A stretch of DNA of 64,000 nt, from the NCBI GenBank assembly GCA_900103495.1, contig FMWZ01000004.1:124001-188000 (forward strand), read 5' to 3'. A program made the position numbers and the translations under genes. Shown here piece by piece: positions 45,041 to 53,821 of the stretch. How positions within the stretch are numbered: position 1 is the first letter of the stretch; the number at the start of each line of letters is the position of its first letter. The DNA is from Lachnospiraceae bacterium G11 (GTDB lineage: Bacteria > Bacillota > Clostridia > Lachnospirales > Lachnospiraceae). The notes under the pieces are model-generated. The model had not been told where the DNA came from. It ran no database searches and saw only the letters and a program-made list of their open reading frames with translations.

Positions 45041-46249
45041 ATGCAGCAGAATGTTTATACGGTTTCACAGGTAAATTCGTATATCAAGAATATGTTCGCC
45101 CAGGATTACATGCTTAACAGCGTGCTGGTGAAGGGCGAGGTCAGCAACTGCAAATACCATTCTTCGGGACATATATATTTCACTTTGAAGGACGCTTCCG
45201 GCGTGATTGCCTGCGTGATGTTTGCGTCCTCCAGAACCGGGCTGAAGTTTCGGATGGAGGAGGGAATGCAGGTAATTGTTGGCGGAAGCATTGCTGTTTT
45301 TGAGAGAGATGGCAAGTATCAGCTATATGCCAAGAAGATTACCGCTGACGGCGAAGGGGATTTGTACCTTAAGTTTGAACAGCTCAAAAAAGAGCTTTCG
45401 GAGCAGGGAATGTTTGATCCCTGTTATAAACAGCCAATCCCTCAGTTTGTACGTAAGCTTGGAGTTGTTACAGCCCCTACCGGAGCTGCGGTTCAGGATA
45501 TAATCAATATATCTAAGAGACGAAACCCTTACATCCAGATTATTCTGTATCCTGCAATTGTGCAGGGTGAATTGGCTGCTGACAGCATTGTGGCAGGAAT
45601 CCATGCCCTGGAAAAAGAAGGGGTGGACGTTATGATAGTGGGAAGAGGCGGAGGCTCAATTGAGGACTTATGGGCCTTTAATGAGGAGAAAGTAGCGAAA
45701 GCTGTTTTTGACTGCAGTATTCCCATAATATCTGCGGTGGGACATGAAACAGACACCACGATAATTGACTTTGTGTCTGATTTAAGAGCGCCGACTCCAT
45801 CGGCTGCAGCTGAACTTGCGGTGTTTGAACTGGCCGCATTGGATGAAAGATTTAATGATGCTTATAACCGTCTTGTGAGAGAGATGGAGCTGGTTATTAA
45901 GAGGGAAAGGCGGAAGGTCGAGAACGCAATGTCAAGACTTAACGCGGTGAGCCCTCAATCCAAAATCAGAGAGAAGAGAACATATCTGATTAAACTTGAA
46001 GACAATCTGAGTGCCGGTATGGAGCGCGTTATAAAAAACAGGCGCCACAGACTGGATATTTTCATCGAGAGGATGAATGGTCTTTCTCCCATTAACAAGA
46101 TGAGCACAGGCTTTGCTTATGTTTCTGACGGCTCGGGTAAGATGGTTAAAGATGTTAAGAACGTTAATAAGGGCGATAAGCTTGATCTTAGACTTGTTAA
46201 CGGCATAGTTCATACAACAGTTGATTCCACTGAGGAAGTTTCGTTATAA
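45041..46249 (+). CDS. xseA: Exodeoxyribonuclease VII large subunit
   Basis: A 402-residue protein. The N-terminal OB-fold (YTVSQVNSYIKNMFAQDYML, then VKGEVSNCKYHSSGHIYFTL) binds single-stranded DNA, and the catalytic domain has GVVTAPTGAAVQDIINISKR, GRGGGSIEDLWAFNEE and SAVGHETDTTIIDFVSDLRA with PTPSAAAE. It degrades single-stranded DNA with XseB. It starts 8 bases after nusB and is followed by xseB. Confidence 0.96.
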   Translation: MQQNVYTVSQVNSYIKNMFAQDYMLNSVLVKGEVSNCKYHSSGHIYFTLKDASGVIACVMFASSRTGLKFRMEEGMQVIVGGSIAVFERDGKYQLYAKKITADGEGDLYLKFEQLKKELSEQGMFDPCYKQPIPQFVRKLGVVTAPTGAAVQDIINISKRRNPYIQIILYPAIVQGELAADSIVAGIHALEKEGVDVMIVGRGGGSIEDLWAFNEEKVAKAVFDCSIPIISAVGHETDTTIIDFVSDLRAPTPSAAAELAVFELAALDERFNDAYNRLVREMELVIKRERRKVENAMSRLNAVSPQSKIREKRTYLIKLEDNLSAGMERVIKNRRHRLDIFIERMNGLSPINKMSTGFAYVSDGSGKMVKDVKNVNKGDKLDLRLVNGIVHTTVDSTEEVSL

Positions 46250-46258
46250 GAGGGTAAT

Positions 46259-46468
46259 ATGGCAGAAGAAAAACAGATGACATTGGAAGAGTCCTTCGAG
46301 GCTCTCGAAGAGATTATTGAGAAACTGGAAGATGATGAAACTCCTTTAGAGGAGGCCTTCAACCAGTATAAGAAGGGAATGGACCTTTTGAAGAACAGTA
46401 ACGAGCTTATTGACCGGGTTGAGAAACAGGTCAAGGTTCTTACGGGTGAGGATCAGGCAGATGAGTGA
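46259..46468 (+). CDS. xseB: Exodeoxyribonuclease VII small subunit
   Basis: 69 residues with the XseB pattern: TLEESFEALEEIIEKLEDDE at residues 8-27, then the amphipathic YKKGMDLLKNSNELIDRVE helix. It binds the helical part of XseA. Its stop overlaps the ispA start (ATGAGTGA). Confidence 0.95.
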   Translation: MAEEKQMTLEESFEALEEIIEKLEDDETPLEEAFNQYKKGMDLLKNSNELIDRVEKQVKVLTGEDQADE

Positions 46469-47378
46469 TTTTCAGAAAGATTTACCTGCAAAAGTAGATG
46501 AGATAGAAAAGATTATCAAGGAATATCTTCCAAAGGAAGACGGTTTCCAGAAGACGGTAATCGAAGCAATGAACTACAGCATCCTGTCGGGAGGCAAAAG
46601 ACTGCGCCCCATGCTTATGTGGGAAACCTACAAGATGCTCGGAGGAACAGGTGATGTAATTAAGCCTTTTATGGCAGCAATCGAAATGATTCACACCTAT
46701 TCCCTTATTCATGATGACTTGCCCTGTATGGACAATGACGAGTACAGAAGAGGCAGAAAGACCACCCATGTGGTGTACGGAGAAGCCATGGCGGTGCTGG
46801 CCGGTGACGCTCTTTTGAACTTTGCTTTTGAAACCGCAACCAAGGCTTTTGGACTGGTGGATGAAAGAGACGCCACCATGCTTTCAAGGGTTGCAAAAGC
46901 CATCAGGATTCTTGGCATGAAGGCCGGAATTTACGGAATGGTGGGCGGACAATGCGTGGATGTGGAAGCGGAGAAGGAAGAACTGGACATTTCCGGCGAT
47001 ATGCTTATGTATATCCACAAGAATAAAACAGCTGCCCTCATAGAAGCTTCCATGATGATCGGCGGTCTCCTTGCGGGAGCGGACGGGGCTGCAGTGAAGA
47101 ATCTTGAGAAGTGCGCCGAGAACGTGGGAATAGCCTTCCAGATTCAGGACGATATCCTCGACGTTATAGGAACCCTCGAGGAACTTGGCAAACCCATCGG
47201 AAGCGATGCCAAGAATAACAAGAAAACATATGTAACCATCTTCGGAATGGACAGAGCGGAACGCGACGTAACCACTCTTTCCGAGGAGGCTATTTCGAAC
47301 ATTGAAAGTGTAGACAAGAACAATAAGGGTGAATTCCTTAAGAAGCTTATAATTTCCCTTATTCACAGAACCAGATAG
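46461..47378 (+). CDS. ispA: Polyprenyl (farnesyl/geranyl) diphosphate synthase
   Basis: About 305 residues. The first aspartate-rich motif is DDLPCMDNDEYRRGRKTTH and the second is QDDILDVIG. The five-residue span between Asp pairs in the first motif (DDxxxxD) matches short-chain synthases, mostly farnesyl diphosphate synthase. Product length is set by residues before the first motif (IHTYSLIHDD). The ATG at 46461 lies in the end of xseB; the frame is open further upstream. It works in the same isoprenoid path as the next gene, dxs. Confidence 0.94.
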   Translation: MSDFQKDLPAKVDEIEKIIKEYLPKEDGFQKTVIEAMNYSILSGGKRLRPMLMWETYKMLGGTGDVIKPFMAAIEMIHTYSLIHDDLPCMDNDEYRRGRKTTHVVYGEAMAVLAGDALLNFAFETATKAFGLVDERDATMLSRVAKAIRILGMKAGIYGMVGGQCVDVEAEKEELDISGDMLMYIHKNKTAALIEASMMIGGLLAGADGAAVKNLEKCAENVGIAFQIQDDILDVIGTLEELGKPIGSDAKNNKKTYVTIFGMDRAERDVTTLSEEAISNIESVDKNNKGEFLKKLIISLIHRTR

Positions 47379-47410
47379 ATCACAAACTGACTATAAGGAA
47401 GTGAAAGTAA

Positions 47411-49273
47411 TTGTTACTTGAGCAGATAAACAATCCTAATGATATAAAGACAATCGATCCGGACGACTATGATATTCTCGCGGAGGAGATAAGAGAGTTT
47501 TTGATTGACAAGATAAGTGAAACAGGAGGACACCTGGGGTCAAACCTTGGTGCTGTTGAACTTACAATGGCACTTCATCTTTCTCTTAATCTTCCGAAGG
47601 ACAAGATTATCTGGGACGTAGGGCATCAGTCCTATACCCACAAGCTTCTCACCGGAAGACGGGAAGGCTTCGACACCCTTAGGAAATACGGAGGAATGAG
47701 CGGTTTTCCCAAGAGAAAGGAATCTGACTGTGACTGCTTTGATACGGGCCACAGTTCCACATCCATTTCTGCCGGCTTAGGAATGGTAAAAAGCCGTGAT
47801 CTCCTTGGTGAAGATTCATATATTGTCTCCGTCATCGGCGACGGTTCCGTTACCGGAGGCATGGCTTACGAGGCTTTAAACAATGCCTCTCAGCTTGATA
47901 CGAATTTTATCGTTGTCCTTAACGACAACAATATGTCCATTTCCGAGAATGTTGGCGGCGTGTCAAAGTACCTCAATAACATTCGTACGGCCGATGGATA
48001 TTTGAACATTAAAGAAGATATTTACAACGTAATCAGAGGAGTTCCCATGGTGGGAGACTCCATGGTTGATAAGATACGAAAAGCCAAGAGTTCGGTTAAA
48101 CATCTGGTAATTCCCGGAATGTTTTTCGAGGATATGGGAATCACATATCTGGGTCCTGTGGACGGACATAACATTCCTGCGCTTTTGCAGGTATTCAGAG
48201 AGGCAAAGCGTGTTAAGGGAGCAGTGCTTGTACACGTTCTGACACATAAGGGCAAGGGATTTGGACCTGCGGAGAGACATCCTGCAAGATTCCACGGAAC
48301 GGAGCCTTTTGACATTGAAACCGGACTTCCAAGCAAGCTTCGTACCAAAGCTAACTACACAGATATTTTTTCCACCGTTATGGTTAAACTTGGAGAGAGA
48401 AACGACAGAGTCTGTGCAATTACTGCAGCAATGCCCGACGGTACGGGACTTAAGAGATTCAGGAACGTTTATCCCAAGAGATTTTTTGATGTGGGAATAG
48501 CCGAAGAGCATGCAGTTACTTTTGCTGCAGGATTGGCGGCAGGTGGAATGATTCCTGTTGTTGCAATTTACTCCTCTTTCCTGCAAAGGGCATATGATCA
48601 GATTGTTCATGACGTATGTCTTCAGAAGCTGCCTGTTGTCTTTTGTATAGACAGAGCAGGTATTGTTGGAAGCGATGGTGAAACACATCAGGGTATTTTT
48701 GATATTTCATATCTCTCAAGTGTTCCCGGGATGACCATAATGGCCCCCAAGAACAAATGGGAGCTATCCGATATGATTAAATATGCCGTTGCCTTTGGCG
48801 GACCTATTGCAATCCGTTATCCCAGAGGCGAGGCCTATGATGAGTTACGTGAATTCAGAGCTCCTGTTGAATTCGGCAAAGGCGAATGGATTTACAGGGA
48901 GAAAGACATTGCGCTTGTCGCTCTGGGAAGCATGGTTAAGACAGCTGTTACCGTCAGAGAGAACCTTAAATTCATGGGTTATAACTGCAGCATTATAAAT
49001 GCAAGATTCGCAAAGCCCGTGGATAAGGAGATAATCGAAGAGGCAACAAAGGACCACAATCTGATTGTTACACTGGAAGAAAATGTGGCAAGCGGAGGAT
49101 TCGGAGAGAAAGTATTTGATGTGCTTTATGACATAGGATTTAAGGGCAAGAGCTTTAAGGTTTGCATCCCTGATGAGTATGTTGAGCACGGCAATGTTGA
49201 TATTCTCAAAAAAGAAATCGGCATAGATGCGGGAACGATTATCGACAGAATCCTTGCAAAGATTGACGAATAG
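47411..49273 (+). CDS. dxs: 1-deoxy-D-xylulose-5-phosphate synthase
   Basis: A 620-residue thiamine diphosphate enzyme that starts the MEP isoprenoid path. Thiamine-binding motif GDGSVTGGMAYEALNNAS, the early GHLGSNLGAVELT and DVGHQSYTHKLLTGR, the catalytic Glu in DVGIAEEHAVTFAAGLA and the C-terminal transketolase domain are all present. The start is TTG with AAGGAAGTG upstream. It follows ispA in the clostridial order. Confidence 0.97.
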   Translation: MLLEQINNPNDIKTIDPDDYDILAEEIREFLIDKISETGGHLGSNLGAVELTMALHLSLNLPKDKIIWDVGHQSYTHKLLTGRREGFDTLRKYGGMSGFPKRKESDCDCFDTGHSSTSISAGLGMVKSRDLLGEDSYIVSVIGDGSVTGGMAYEALNNASQLDTNFIVVLNDNNMSISENVGGVSKYLNNIRTADGYLNIKEDIYNVIRGVPMVGDSMVDKIRKAKSSVKHLVIPGMFFEDMGITYLGPVDGHNIPALLQVFREAKRVKGAVLVHVLTHKGKGFGPAERHPARFHGTEPFDIETGLPSKLRTKANYTDIFSTVMVKLGERNDRVCAITAAMPDGTGLKRFRNVYPKRFFDVGIAEEHAVTFAAGLAAGGMIPVVAIYSSFLQRAYDQIVHDVCLQKLPVVFCIDRAGIVGSDGETHQGIFDISYLSSVPGMTIMAPKNKWELSDMIKYAVAFGGPIAIRYPRGEAYDELREFRAPVEFGKGEWIYREKDIALVALGSMVKTAVTVRENLKFMGYNCSIINARFAKPVDKEIIEEATKDHNLIVTLEENVASGGFGEKVFDVLYDIGFKGKSFKVCIPDEYVEHGNVDILKKEIGIDAGTIIDRILAKIDE

Positions 49274-49288
49274 TCGAGAGGTTTATTT

Positions 49289-50101
49289 TTGAAAGAAAGA
49301 TTGGACGTGCTTTTGGTTAAGCAGGGCCTTGCGGACTCCAGAGAGAAGGCAAAGGTTCTTATTATGGCCGGAGACGTATATGTTAACGGGCAAAAGGAAG
49401 ACAAAGCCGGAAGCACTTTTGACGAAGAAAAAAGCAATATTGAAGTGAGGGGCAAAACCCTTCCATACGTCAGCAGAGGTGGACTGAAGATTGAGAAGGC
49501 ATTGAAGGTTTTCCCAATCAATCTTGAGGGCAGAATCTGCATGGATATCGGGGCCTCCACAGGAGGATTCACCGATTGTATGCTCCAAAACGGCGCCTCA
49601 AAGGTTTACTCCATCGATGTGGGACACGGTCAGCTTGACTGGAAACTTCGTAATGACGACAGGGTAGTCTGCATGGAGAAAACAAACTTCAGATATTTGA
49701 CACCTGCTGACCTGCCGGAGACTCCGGAGTTTGCTTCCTGCGATGTTTCCTTTATTTCGCTTACCAAGATTCTTGAGCCTGCTTTCAATATTCTTGGCAG
49801 CAACTCATATATGGTCTGCCTTATCAAACCCCAGTTTGAAGCCGGCAAAGAAAAGGTCGGAAAGAAGGGTGTAGTAAGGGATCCCAAGGTTCACGAAGAG
49901 GTTGTAAAGAAGGTTATTGAATTCGCAGACTCTGTGGGATTTGAGATACTTGATCTGGATTTTTCCCCTATTAAAGGACCGGAAGGCAACATCGAGTATT
50001 TATTGTATTTGGGAAAAGAAACAGCGGATTCACCGCTTGAGAATCTTGACAGGAAAATTTCTTTGACTGTGGAAGGGGCTCAGGGAGCTTTGGACCACTG
50101 A
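49289..50101 (+). CDS. tlyA: TlyA family rRNA methyltransferase / putative hemolysin
   Basis: A 270-residue protein with an N-terminal S4 RNA-binding domain (ERLDVLLVKQGLADSREKAK and VLIMAGDVYVNGQ, residues about 2-40) and an FtsJ-like methyltransferase domain with the SAM motif CMDIGASTGGFTDCMLQNGA and KPQFEAGKEKVGKKGVVRD. Members 2'-O-methylate 16S and 23S rRNA. The start is TTG. It lies between dxs and nadK as in other Clostridia. Confidence 0.94.
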   Translation: MKERLDVLLVKQGLADSREKAKVLIMAGDVYVNGQKEDKAGSTFDEEKSNIEVRGKTLPYVSRGGLKIEKALKVFPINLEGRICMDIGASTGGFTDCMLQNGASKVYSIDVGHGQLDWKLRNDDRVVCMEKTNFRYLTPADLPETPEFASCDVSFISLTKILEPAFNILGSNSYMVCLIKPQFEAGKEKVGKKGVVRDPKVHEEVVKKVIEFADSVGFEILDLDFSPIKGPEGNIEYLLYLGKETADSPLENLDRKISLTVEGAQGALDH

Positions 50102-50111
50102 AGGGGTTAAT

Positions 50112-50930
50112 ATGGAACATATTTATGTCAGAACTAACACTGCGAAGGATCCCGACCTGAAGATTACCGAAGAAATCAGGAAAATGATTGAGTCAAAGGG
50201 GCTTAAATGCACCCTTTCGGTTGATAAGAAGAAGTGGGACGATGCTGACGGAATTCTGGTTCTGGGCGGCGACGGTACCATGCTTCAGGTTGCCGGCGAA
50301 ACTCTTGAAGCGGAGCTTCCGATTCTTGGCATTAATCTTGGAACAATGGGTTACCTTACCGAGGTGCCCTTTGAGAAAGCGGAAGAAGCCATAACCAGGC
50401 TTGCAGATGAGCAGTATACAGTCAGTGAGCGTATGATGCTTGAAGGCAGTGTAACCAGAAACGGTAAGAAGCTTTACAGCGGCTATGCCTTAAACGACAT
50501 TGTCCTCACAAGGCAGGGCTCTCTTCGTATTATTCATTTCGACACCACAGTTAACGGACAAACCTTTAACGAATATGATGCAGACGGAATGATCATCTCA
50601 ACACCTACGGGATCAACCGGTTACAACATGTCTGCCGGGGGACCTATTGTTGAGCCCACCGCTCAGGTGATTCTGATGACACCCATCTGTGCACATACAT
50701 TTAATTCCAGAAGCATTGTTTTCTCAGGAAATGATGAGATTGGCATCTACGTTAACGCCGACAGAACGGGAAAACTGCAGGAGGTTGAGGTAACATTTGA
50801 CGCGGCCCACAATCTTTCTCTGACTACAGGCGATGTAATAAACGTTAAGAAGGCAAGTAAAGTGACAAAGATTGTAAGGCTGAATGAAGCAAGCTTTATT
50901 ACAGCTTTACACAGAAAGATGAACTCTTAA
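50112..50930 (+). CDS. nadK: NAD kinase
   Basis: A 272-residue ATP-NAD kinase with the glycine-rich motif LGGDGTML (GGDGT at 52-56), the NE/D motif (ALNDIVLTRQGSLRI) and the conserved TPTGSTGYNMSAGGPIVEP. It makes NADP. It starts 11 bases after tlyA and 13 bases precede argR. Confidence 0.96.
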   Translation: MEHIYVRTNTAKDPDLKITEEIRKMIESKGLKCTLSVDKKKWDDADGILVLGGDGTMLQVAGETLEAELPILGINLGTMGYLTEVPFEKAEEAITRLADEQYTVSERMMLEGSVTRNGKKLYSGYALNDIVLTRQGSLRIIHFDTTVNGQTFNEYDADGMIISTPTGSTGYNMSAGGPIVEPTAQVILMTPICAHTFNSRSIVFSGNDEIGIYVNADRTGKLQEVEVTFDAAHNLSLTTGDVINVKKASKVTKIVRLNEASFITALHRKMNS

Positions 50931-50942
50931 AGGAGGCATGAA

Positions 50943-51428
50943 ATGGCAAAAGACGATAAGAAGAGCAATATCGCGGTGAAGAAGAACAGACAGCGCAAAA
51001 TTATTGAGCTCATCGAAAACATGGACATTGAAACTCAGGAAGAATTGTCCGATCTCTTATCTGAAAGGGGCTTTGAGGTTACACAGGCAACTATTTCAAG
51101 AGATATCAGAGAACTGAAGATACTTAAGGTTACGGATGACACAGGAAAGCAGAAGTATGCTATTGTTGCTCAGTCCGAGAACCACTTGGGTGCGAAGTAT
51201 TTAAGAGTTCTCAAGGAAGGTTTTCTTTCTGTTACACAGGCACAGAACATTCTTGTTATCAAGACTGTTCCCGGAATGGCAATGGCAGTTGCAGCTGCAA
51301 TTGACGCCATGAAATTTAAAGAAATTGCAGGCTCAATTGCCGGTGACGACACGATTATGGTTGCTGTTGTAAGTACGAAGGAAGCGGGAGATTTAATTCC
51401 CAAGATTTCCGAAATAATCGAATCTTAA
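50943..51428 (+). CDS. argR: Arginine repressor ArgR/AhrC
   Basis: A 161-residue regulator with an N-terminal winged helix-turn-helix (RQRKIIELIENMDIETQEEL and TQATISRDIRELKILKV) and a C-terminal hexamerisation/arginine-binding domain (NILVIKTVPGMAMAVAAAID and the GDDTIMV element). It controls arginine genes and in Bacillus some catabolic ones. The location just before recN is the standard Firmicute arrangement. Confidence 0.96.
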   Translation: MAKDDKKSNIAVKKNRQRKIIELIENMDIETQEELSDLLSERGFEVTQATISRDIRELKILKVTDDTGKQKYAIVAQSENHLGAKYLRVLKEGFLSVTQAQNILVIKTVPGMAMAVAAAIDAMKFKEIAGSIAGDDTIMVAVVSTKEAGDLIPKISEIIES

Positions 51429-51480
51429 TCTTACATTTCATTCTTCAGAGAGGCTTTAGAGGTGTAAGGAGAAGTAATAT

Positions 51481-53160
51481 ATGTTACACAGTTTACACGT
51501 TGAAAATCTTGCACTTATTGATGAGACAGAGGTTGTCTTTACCCCCGGTCTTAACATCCTGACCGGTGAAACGGGCGCAGGTAAATCATTACTTGTAGGC
51601 TCTGTTAATCTTGCTCTCGGTGCGAAATCCGATTCAGATTTAATCAGAACAGGTGAATCATCTGCATTTATTGAACTTAACTTCGAGTCCCAGGATTCGG
51701 AGTTAAATTTGTTGCTTGAAAGTATGGATATTCCTGTTGATGGGGATTACATTACCATAAGCAGACGAATCATGCCCGGCAGAAGTGTAATAAAAATTAA
51801 CGGTGAGACGGTTAATGCCAAGCAGCTTAAAGCTGTAAGTGAGATGCTTTTGGACCTTCATGGTCAACATGAGCATCAGTCGCTTTTAAACAAGAAAAAG
51901 CATTTGGAAATTCTTGATTTGTACGGGGGAGAAGATCTTAGAATTAAGCTGGATGAATTAAAAACCCTGTACAAAGAATACACAGATCTTCGAAAAGAAC
52001 TTGAAGAGTGTTCCATGGATGAGGACGAAAGGAAACGCACCCTGGAGCTTTATGATTTTGAGTATAACGAGATTGAAAAGGCAAATCTTAAATCCGGCGA
52101 GGATGAAGAACTTGAGAAGGATTATCGAAAGATGTCCAATGCCAAGAAAATCGGAGATGCCTTAACAGGAATCTGTGCCCTTTCAGGAAGCGACGAGGAA
52201 GGAAGTGCGGGGCTAAGTCTTGGAAGAGCTCTAAAGGAAATCAGAAGCATCTCAGATCTTGATGAGGAACTTCTTAAGATGGAACAAAGTCTTTCCGAGG
52301 TGGAGGGGCTTTTGCATGATTTTCACAGAGAAGCTGAAAATTATCTGGATGGCCTTGAGGTTGACGGAGCCACCTTTTATGCAACGGAAGAAAGACTTAA
52401 TCTTGTTAACAGACTTAAGGACAAGTACGGCAAAGACATTGATGGAATAATTGCCTATGCCGATGAACTGAAGTCCAAAATTGATGATATCGACAACTAT
52501 GAAGCCAGAATTTCTGAGCTTACCGTCAAGACGGATAAGTACAAAAAACTGGTTTCCGATAAAGCGGAGGAATTAAGTGCAATCCGAAAAGAAAATGCCC
52601 TGAAGCTTGAGGAAACTCTTGTGGGCGTTCTTAAGGAATTAAGCTTCCCTGACGTGAGATTCAAGATAGATATTGGGAAGAAAGACGAGCCTGATTCCTT
52701 AGGCTTTGATGATGTGGAATTCCTTATTTCGGCCAACGTAGGTGAGGCAATAAGACCTTTAAAGGATGTGGCAAGCGGCGGCGAACTCTCAAGAATAATG
52801 CTTGGGATTAAGACGCTTTTGGCAGATAAGGATTCTATAGATACGCTGATTTTCGACGAAATTGATGCCGGAATAAGCGGAAGAACCGCATGGCAGGTTG
52901 CAGGCAAGCTTGGTGAGCTATCCAAAGCCCATCAGGTTATCTGCATTACGCATTTACCTCAGATTGCGGCAAGGGCTGATAGCCATTACATGATTAAAAA
53001 GGACAATGATGGTGTAAGAACCATTACAGACATAAAGAAGCTTGACTATGACGGAAGCGTATCCGAGGTCGCAAGACTCCTCGGAAGCGAAGAAATTACG
53101 GAATCCGCTCTGAATAACGCCAAGGAACTTCTTCAGAAAGCGAAGGAGATGGACAGATGA
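51481..53160 (+). CDS. recN: DNA repair protein RecN
   Basis: A 559-residue SMC-like ATPase. Walker A is TGETGAGKSLLVG (residues about 28-40) at the N-terminus; coiled coils fill about 150-380; the C-terminal part has the signature DVASGGELSRIMLGIKTLLA, Walker B LIFDEIDAGISG and the CITHLPQIAARAD motif. It gathers broken DNA ends for double-strand break repair. The stop overlaps the greA start by 4 bases. Confidence 0.96.
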   Translation: MLHSLHVENLALIDETEVVFTPGLNILTGETGAGKSLLVGSVNLALGAKSDSDLIRTGESSAFIELNFESQDSELNLLLESMDIPVDGDYITISRRIMPGRSVIKINGETVNAKQLKAVSEMLLDLHGQHEHQSLLNKKKHLEILDLYGGEDLRIKLDELKTLYKEYTDLRKELEECSMDEDERKRTLELYDFEYNEIEKANLKSGEDEELEKDYRKMSNAKKIGDALTGICALSGSDEEGSAGLSLGRALKEIRSISDLDEELLKMEQSLSEVEGLLHDFHREAENYLDGLEVDGATFYATEERLNLVNRLKDKYGKDIDGIIAYADELKSKIDDIDNYEARISELTVKTDKYKKLVSDKAEELSAIRKENALKLEETLVGVLKELSFPDVRFKIDIGKKDEPDSLGFDDVEFLISANVGEAIRPLKDVASGGELSRIMLGIKTLLADKDSIDTLIFDEIDAGISGRTAWQVAGKLGELSKAHQVICITHLPQIAARADSHYMIKKDNDGVRTITDIKKLDYDGSVSEVARLLGSEEITESALNNAKELLQKAKEMDR

Positions 53161-53660
53161 ATAATCAGTTAACCAAGAGCGACATCGAAAAGATGGAAAA
53201 AGAAATTGAACACAGGAAGGTAGTTGTTCGCCCCGAACTTTTGGAACACGTTAAGGAAGCCAGAGCACAGGGAGACCTTTCTGAAAACTTTGAGTACTAT
53301 GCGGCCAAGAAGGAGAAAAACAAGAACGAAAGCCGTATAAGATACCTGGAGAGAATGATTAAGACCGCAACGGTTATCGATGATTCCTCCAAGGATGACG
53401 AAGTGGGAGTAAACAACACCGTAAAGGTCTGGGTTGAAGAAGATGGAGTTGAAGAAACCTACCGTATTGTGACAACCGTGAGAGGCAACTCTCTTGAAGG
53501 ACTTATCAGTAACGAGTCACCCCTTGGAAAAGCTTTGCTTGGCAAAAAGGTGGGAGACAGGGTTACGGTGGAGGTTAATCCCGGTTACAGCTATGAGGTT
53601 GTTATAAGAGATATAGACAAATCTACCGATGATTCGGAGGATGAATTAAGGAGCTTTTAA
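53157..53660 (+). CDS. greA: Transcription elongation factor GreA
   Basis: A 167-residue factor with the N-terminal coiled coil and its tip motif AQGDLSENFEYYAAKKEK, whose Asp and Glu activate RNA cleavage in stalled polymerase, and the C-terminal globular domain (SPLGKALLGKKVGDRVTVEV). It has an acidic tail of about 10 residues beyond the usual end. It is coupled to recN by an ATGA overlap. Confidence 0.94.
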   Translation: MNNQLTKSDIEKMEKEIEHRKVVVRPELLEHVKEARAQGDLSENFEYYAAKKEKNKNESRIRYLERMIKTATVIDDSSKDDEVGVNNTVKVWVEEDGVEETYRIVTTVRGNSLEGLISNESPLGKALLGKKVGDRVTVEVNPGYSYEVVIRDIDKSTDDSEDELRSF

Positions 53661-53675
53661 TAAGCTCCTTTTTCT
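53648..53675 (+). terminator. Intrinsic terminator after greA
   Basis: AAGGAGCTT, a 5-6 base loop, AAGCTCCTT, then TTTCTTT. The 5' arm overlaps the greA 3' end. It closes the run that began with asp23. Confidence 0.9.
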
Positions 53676-53688
53676 TTGGAATTTTATT

Positions 53689-53745
53689 TGCAAAAATGTG
53701 AGGGAAATTGCGAATTAATGATGCAAAAATGAGCAGTTTTATGAT
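53689..53745 (+). promoter_or_regulatory. ppdK upstream region with a direct repeat
   Basis: TGCAAAAATG occurs at 53689-53698 and 53722-53731, 33 bp apart (three helical turns), just before a possible -10 element TATGAT at 53740-53745. They could be binding sites of an unknown regulator of ppdK. No clear -35 box is seen. Confidence 0.35.
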
Positions 53746-53821
53746 AAACTTGAATGAGGGTAAGTAAGTTTATTTTTAAGTCCTTTTCAGGGCAAATATC
53801 AAAGAAGGAAGAGAGAAAAAC

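Noticed and set aside
47963-48688. 241-codon open frame on the minus strand
   Set aside because: Shadow of dxs; no start signal and Cys/Ser-rich composition.
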